From: Pseudomonas sp. ANT_H4 | GTDB lineage: Bacteria > Pseudomonadota > Gammaproteobacteria > Pseudomonadales > Pseudomonadaceae | Reading direction: 5' to 3' | Assembly (NCBI RefSeq): GCF_008369295.1 | Contig: NZ_VOBG01000003.1 | Coordinates: 1-64,000, forward strand | Length of the DNA: 64,000 nucleotides | Part shown: positions 60,992 through 64,000 of the stretch, one piece after another | Layout: the number at the start of each line of letters is the position of its first letter | Numbering within the stretch: the stretch's first letter is position 1 | The notes under the pieces: generated by a model | Told to the model about the DNA's origin: nothing | The model's input: the letters and a program-made list of their open reading frames with translations, nothing else | Database searches by the model: none | Position numbers and translations under genes: made by a program

Positions 60992-62073
60992 GTCGATGGG
61001 GCTCCTTGTTCCAGTGGCAGGAAGATCGAGAACGTGGTGTGGCCAGGATGGCTTTCACATTCGATCAGGCCCTGGTGCTGGCTGATGATGTTCTGGGTAA
61101 TGGCCAGGCCCAGCCCGGTACCGTCCGGGCGGCCGCTGACCATGGGGAAGAAGATGGTTTCCTGCAATTGGGCAGGAATGCCTGGACCGTTGTCGATGAT
61201 CTCGACCTTGGTCACCAGGCGATGGCGCACATGGCCGATGGTGAACTGGCGCAGGGCGCGGGTGCGCAGGCTGATGCGGCCCAGGCGCAGCTCGTTCTGG
61301 CTGCTGATGGCCTGCATGGCGTTGCGCACGATATTGAGCACCGCCTGGATCATCTGTTCGCGGTCGATCAAGACGTCGGGAATACTCGGGTCATAGTCGC
61401 GCACCAAGGTGATGCAGCCCTGGCTTTCAGCTTCTACCAGATGGCAGACGCGCTCCAGCACTTCATGGACGTTGGTCATCGCAAGCGACGGTAGCTTGTT
61501 GGAGCCGAGCATGCGGTCCACCAGGTTACGCAGACGGTCAGCCTCTTCGATGATGACGTTGGTGTAGTCCTTGAGGCTCTCGTCCGGCAGCTCACGGGCC
61601 AGCAACTGGGCGGCCCCGCGAATCCCGCCCAGTGGGTTTTTGATCTCATGGGCCAGGCCGCGCACCAGCATTTTGCTGGTTTCCTGCTTGGACAGTTGCG
61701 CCTCCTCCTTGGTGATCCGCAGCAGGCGGTCACGAGGATGGACTTCCAGCAGCAGCAAGGTAGTGCCGTTGCTCAGGATGGGTGTAACCGCGTAGTCGAC
61801 CGTCAGGGTCTGGCCGGTGAGGGCGGTGAGCATCGCTTCGCGTTTGGTGAACGGGTGCGCCTGCTCCACGGCCTGACGCAAGGAACTCAGGGCCTCAGCC
61901 GACTCAGTGAACAATTCGCTGATGAACTGCCCATGGCTGCGCTGACCGCTGATGGCCAGCAGCATCTCTGCCGCGGGGTTCATGTACTCAAGACGCAGTT
62001 CGTCGTTGAGCAGGATGGTCGCGGTGGTCAGGTTGTCGAGTAGCAAACGGTGCAGTGCGTCGCTGATGGTCAT
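60988..62073 (-). CDS. ntrB: Nitrogen regulation sensor kinase NtrB (GlnL)
   Basis: The protein has 361 residues and is cytoplasmic. A PAS domain (about 10-120) is followed by the phosphoacceptor His in LVRGLAHEIKNPLGGIRGAA. The ATPase domain has VLNIVRNAMQAIS and GRPDGTGLGLAITQNII. It phosphorylates NtrC and is controlled by PII. It is upstream of ntrC and downstream of glnA in the usual Pseudomonas order. Confidence 0.96.
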   Translation of the reverse strand: MTISDALHRLLLDNLTTATILLNDELRLEYMNPAAEMLLAISGQRSHGQFISELFTESAEALSSLRQAVEQAHPFTKREAMLTALTGQTLTVDYAVTPILSNGTTLLLLEVHPRDRLLRITKEEAQLSKQETSKMLVRGLAHEIKNPLGGIRGAAQLLARELPDESLKDYTNVIIEEADRLRNLVDRMLGSNKLPSLAMTNVHEVLERVCHLVEAESQGCITLVRDYDPSIPDVLIDREQMIQAVLNIVRNAMQAISSQNELRLGRISLRTRALRQFTIGHVRHRLVTKVEIIDNGPGIPAQLQETIFFPMVSGRPDGTGLGLAITQNIISQHQGLIECESHPGHTTFSIFLPLEQGAPST

Positions 62074-62324
62074 TAGGACCTCTTTTGGAGCAAGGCGCAG
62101 GCTTGAGGCATGCGCTGATACAAGGAAAATGCAAAAACCAAACCAAGGCTCCGAAAAGAAGCGTTAAAGCCCTGAAATAAGGGTTTAAGGCGCGAAACTG
62201 TAGCGTTCTGCCAACCTAGGCGGGAAGTTTCGAACCAAAATGGGCTGGTCATGTGGGAAGAGTGCAGGGCATCGCACCAATATAGTGCGATTTTGTGAGG
62301 GCTGCATGAGGTGTCTACGGGTAC

Positions 62325-62800
62325 TTATCCTTTGTAGATACACAATTGCGCGGTGGCGCGGATCATTGCCAGTTGCCGTAATGGATCAAGGGGTTGATGA
62401 ACAGCCTTTGCCAGCCACTGTGGGCATTGTGGATCGCTACGCTGGGGGGTGAAGTCTGCCAGTTGTTGCAGCAGGCGCTTTTGCAGTTGATCCAGTTGCG
62501 GGCGAATCTGCCCGACCAAGTCCGGACGCGGCGCGTTGGGCGCGTTGCCCTGCAACTGCCAATCGGACAAGTGGGCGTACTGCACCAGTTTGTTCGCCTC
62601 AATCTGTGCCGAGAAAAATTGCTCGGCCTGCGCCGGCGCCAGTTTGTAGCCTGCTCCCGTGGACGGTCCTCGACGGGCTTGTGGCTGTCCCATTTGCTCA
62701 AGGCCACCTGGTCGGCAATCGCCAGACGTTCGGCGATGCTGTCGAGCAGTGGCGCGATGGTCGTTAACGATAACGCGTAAATATTGAAGAAATGCGGCGT
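62325..62800 (-). pseudogene. Periplasmic chorismate mutase (AroQ-gamma type), frameshifted
   Basis: Two frames together give a secreted AroQ-type chorismate mutase. The first reads IAPLLDSIAERLAIADQVAL, then SKWDSHKPVEDRPRE. The second reads AGYKLAPAQAEQFFSAQIEA, NKLVQYAHLSDWQLQGNAP and ends DPLRQLAMIRATAQLCIYKG. A small deletion near 62650-62665 breaks the frame, and the signal peptide region is missing. I recall a homologue near ntrBC/glnA in P. aeruginosa (PA5184 type). Catalytic Lys/Glu residues around SKW and ANK would be split between frames, so it is a pseudogene. Confidence 0.75.
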
Positions 62801-62847
62801 CCTTGAGTTTTTCGTGGGCAAGCCTGCTCCCACAGGGTTTTCGGGCA

Positions 62848-62878
62848 AAAAAAAGACCTCCCGAAGGAGGCCTTTTTT
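62848..62878 (-). terminator. Terminator of glnA
   Basis: On the minus strand AGGCCTCC, loop TTCG, GGAGGTC is followed by TTTTTTTT. It lies about 30 bp after the glnA stop. Confidence 0.9.
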
Positions 62879-62908
62879 CGTCACGCCACGTTAAGCAGCG
62901 CTACCGGA

Positions 62909-64000
62909 TCAGCAGCTGTAGTACAGCTCATATTCCAGTGGGTGTACGAAGGTACGGACCTTGATTTCTTCTTCGCTTTTCAGGGCGATGTAGGCATCGA
63001 TAAAGTCGTCGCTGAACACGCCGCCTTTGGTCAGGAACGCACGGCCCTTGTCCAACTCTTCCAGGGCTTCTTTCAGGCTGCCGCACACTTGTGGGATCTC
63101 TTTGGCCTCTTCAGGCGGCAGGTCGTACAAGTTTTTGTCGGCGGCGTCGCCTGGGTGGATCTTGTTCTGGATACCGTCCAGGCCGGCCATTACCAGGGCA
63201 GCGAAGGCCAGGTATGGGTTGGCTGCTGGATCCGGGAAGCGAGCTTCGATACGGCGAGCGCGAGGGCTGGACACGTAAGGAATACGGATCGAAGCGGAAC
63301 GGTTGCGAGCCGAGTAGGCCAGCATTACTGGAGCTTCGAAACCTGGGACCAGACGCTTGTAGGAGTTGGTCGACGGGTTGGTGAAGCCGTTCAGGGCCTT
63401 ACCGTGCTTGATGATGCCGCCGATGAAGTACAGGGCAGTGTCAGACAGGCCGGCATAACCTTCGCCAGCGAAGGTGTTCTTGCCATCTTTGGCGATGGAC
63501 AGGTGAACGTGCATACCCGAACCGTTATCGCCGTATAGCGGCTTAGGCATGAAGGTAGCGGTACGGCCGTAGGCATCAGCCACGTTGTGTACGCAGTACT
63601 TCAGGGTCTGAACTTCGTCAGCCTTGGCAACCAGGGTGTTGAACTTCACACCGATTTCGTTCTGGCCGGCAGTTGCCACTTCGTGGTGGTGAACTTCGAT
63701 GACCAGGCCCATTTCTTCCATGGCGTTGCACATGGAGGTACGGATTTCGTGGTCGTGGTCGAACGGCGGAACCGGGAAGTAGCCGCCTTTGACGCCTGGA
63801 CGGTGGCCTTTGTTGCCGCCTTCCACGTCCTGGTCGGACATCCACGAACCTTGTTCGGAGTAGATCTTGAACATCGAGCCCGAGATGTCGGACTTGAACT
63901 TCACTTGGTCGAAAATGAAGAATTCTGGCTCCGGGCCTACGAATACGGTGTCACCGATACCGGTCGACTTCAGGTATTCCTCGGCACGCTTGGCGATCGC
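62909..64000 (-). CDS. glnA: Glutamine synthetase GlnA, C-terminal part, cut by the window edge
   Basis: The frame is open to the right edge, giving about 363 C-terminal residues. It has the metal-binding [11 protein letters not shown] near the edge and [34 protein letters not shown] and [20 protein letters not shown] are GSI signatures. The adenylylation loop Tyr is in [17 protein letters not shown]. It converts glutamate, ammonia and ATP to glutamine, and is controlled by NtrBC. The start is outside the window. Confidence 0.97.
   Translation of the reverse strand, partial: AIAKRAEEYLKSTGIGDTVFVGPEPEFFIFDQVKFKSDISGSMFKIYSEQGSWMSDQDVEGGNKGHRPGVKGGYFPVPPFDHDHEIRTSMCNAMEEMGLVIEVHHHEVATAGQNEIGVKFNTLVAKADEVQTLKYCVHNVADAYGRTATFMPKPLYGDNGSGMHVHLSIAKDGKNTFAGEGYAGLSDTALYFIGGIIKHGKALNGFTNPSTNSYKRLVPGFEAPVMLAYSARNRSASIRIPYVSSPRARRIEARFPDPAANPYLAFAALVMAGLDGIQNKIHPGDAADKNLYDLPPEEAKEIPQVCGSLKEALEELDKGRAFLTKGGVFSDDFIDAYIALKSEEEIKVRTFVHPLEYELYYSC

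Noticed and set aside
59858-61396. A 512-codon plus-strand ORF opposite ntrC and ntrB
   Set aside because: It runs across two well-supported genes on the other strand and has no recognisable domain.

Overview
The window looks like a chromosome segment of a Pseudomonas of the fluorescens group. The conserved backbone (yggX-mutY-asmA, hisB-hisH-hisA-hisF, yibQ-ctpA-envC, gpmI, rhodanese-grxC-secB, trmL, ntrC-ntrB, glnA) follows the gene order I recall from Pseudomonas genomes, and base composition, codon use and the tRNA genes fit. No strain can be named from sequence alone.

Three zones can be seen. (1) Positions 1 to about 14,085 form a degraded genomic island abutting the 3' end of a tRNA-Thr(TGT) gene. 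It holds two serine recombinase remnants, an IS3-type remnant, a tRNA-Arg fragment, several genes of unknown function (one HEPN-like, one with a glycine zipper) and a complete type I restriction-modification locus (HTH protein, hsdM, hsdS, hsdR, YgjP-like metalloprotein). (2) Positions about 14,160-24,810 are backbone with lineage-specific changes: an orphan bcsQ/wssA-like ParA gene without the rest of a cellulose operon, a five-gene amino-acid ABC transporter operon that ends with a methyltransferase, an amino-acid permease with a candidate sigma-54 promoter, an alpha/beta hydrolase and a bile-acid-symporter-family transporter. (3) Positions 24,996-41,901 are an integrated element of about 16.8 kb in tRNA-Phe(GAA), flanked by a 94-bp direct repeat (92 matches) containing the tRNA 3' end and its terminator. 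Backbone resumes to the right and ends inside glnA.

The tRNA-Phe element is the most unusual part. It reads like a phage satellite: a tyrosine integrase next to the tRNA, an AlpA-type protein, a Rha-type regulator, many small genes in a translationally coupled operon (start and stop codons overlapping as ATGA), a Toprim primase and a DUF927 helicase/ATPase, then a GTTCCCC repeat cluster that could be its origin. No terminase, portal, capsid or tape-measure gene is seen. Yet it carries a lambda tail-assembly-protein-I homologue, a phage-type lipoprotein and an orphan sensor kinase. Its left 3 kb is almost free of large genes and is filled with 'doublets': a 6-10 base word is repeated once at an offset of about 8-13 bases, identical within the pair but different from pair to pair. 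Six or seven doublets with an exact 10-bp offset lie just upstream of a Cro-like gene. The same style of doublet occurs as likely integrase arm sites at both element ends and beside tRNA-Thr. I know no described system that explains the whole set.

On the right, the his genes supply histidine biosynthesis. yibQ, ctpA and envC concern the envelope and peptidoglycan hydrolase control. ntrB/ntrC with glnA form the nitrogen-control circuit, which may also drive the permease through its candidate sigma-54 promoter. A periplasmic chorismate mutase gene between ntrB and glnA has decayed into a pseudogene.
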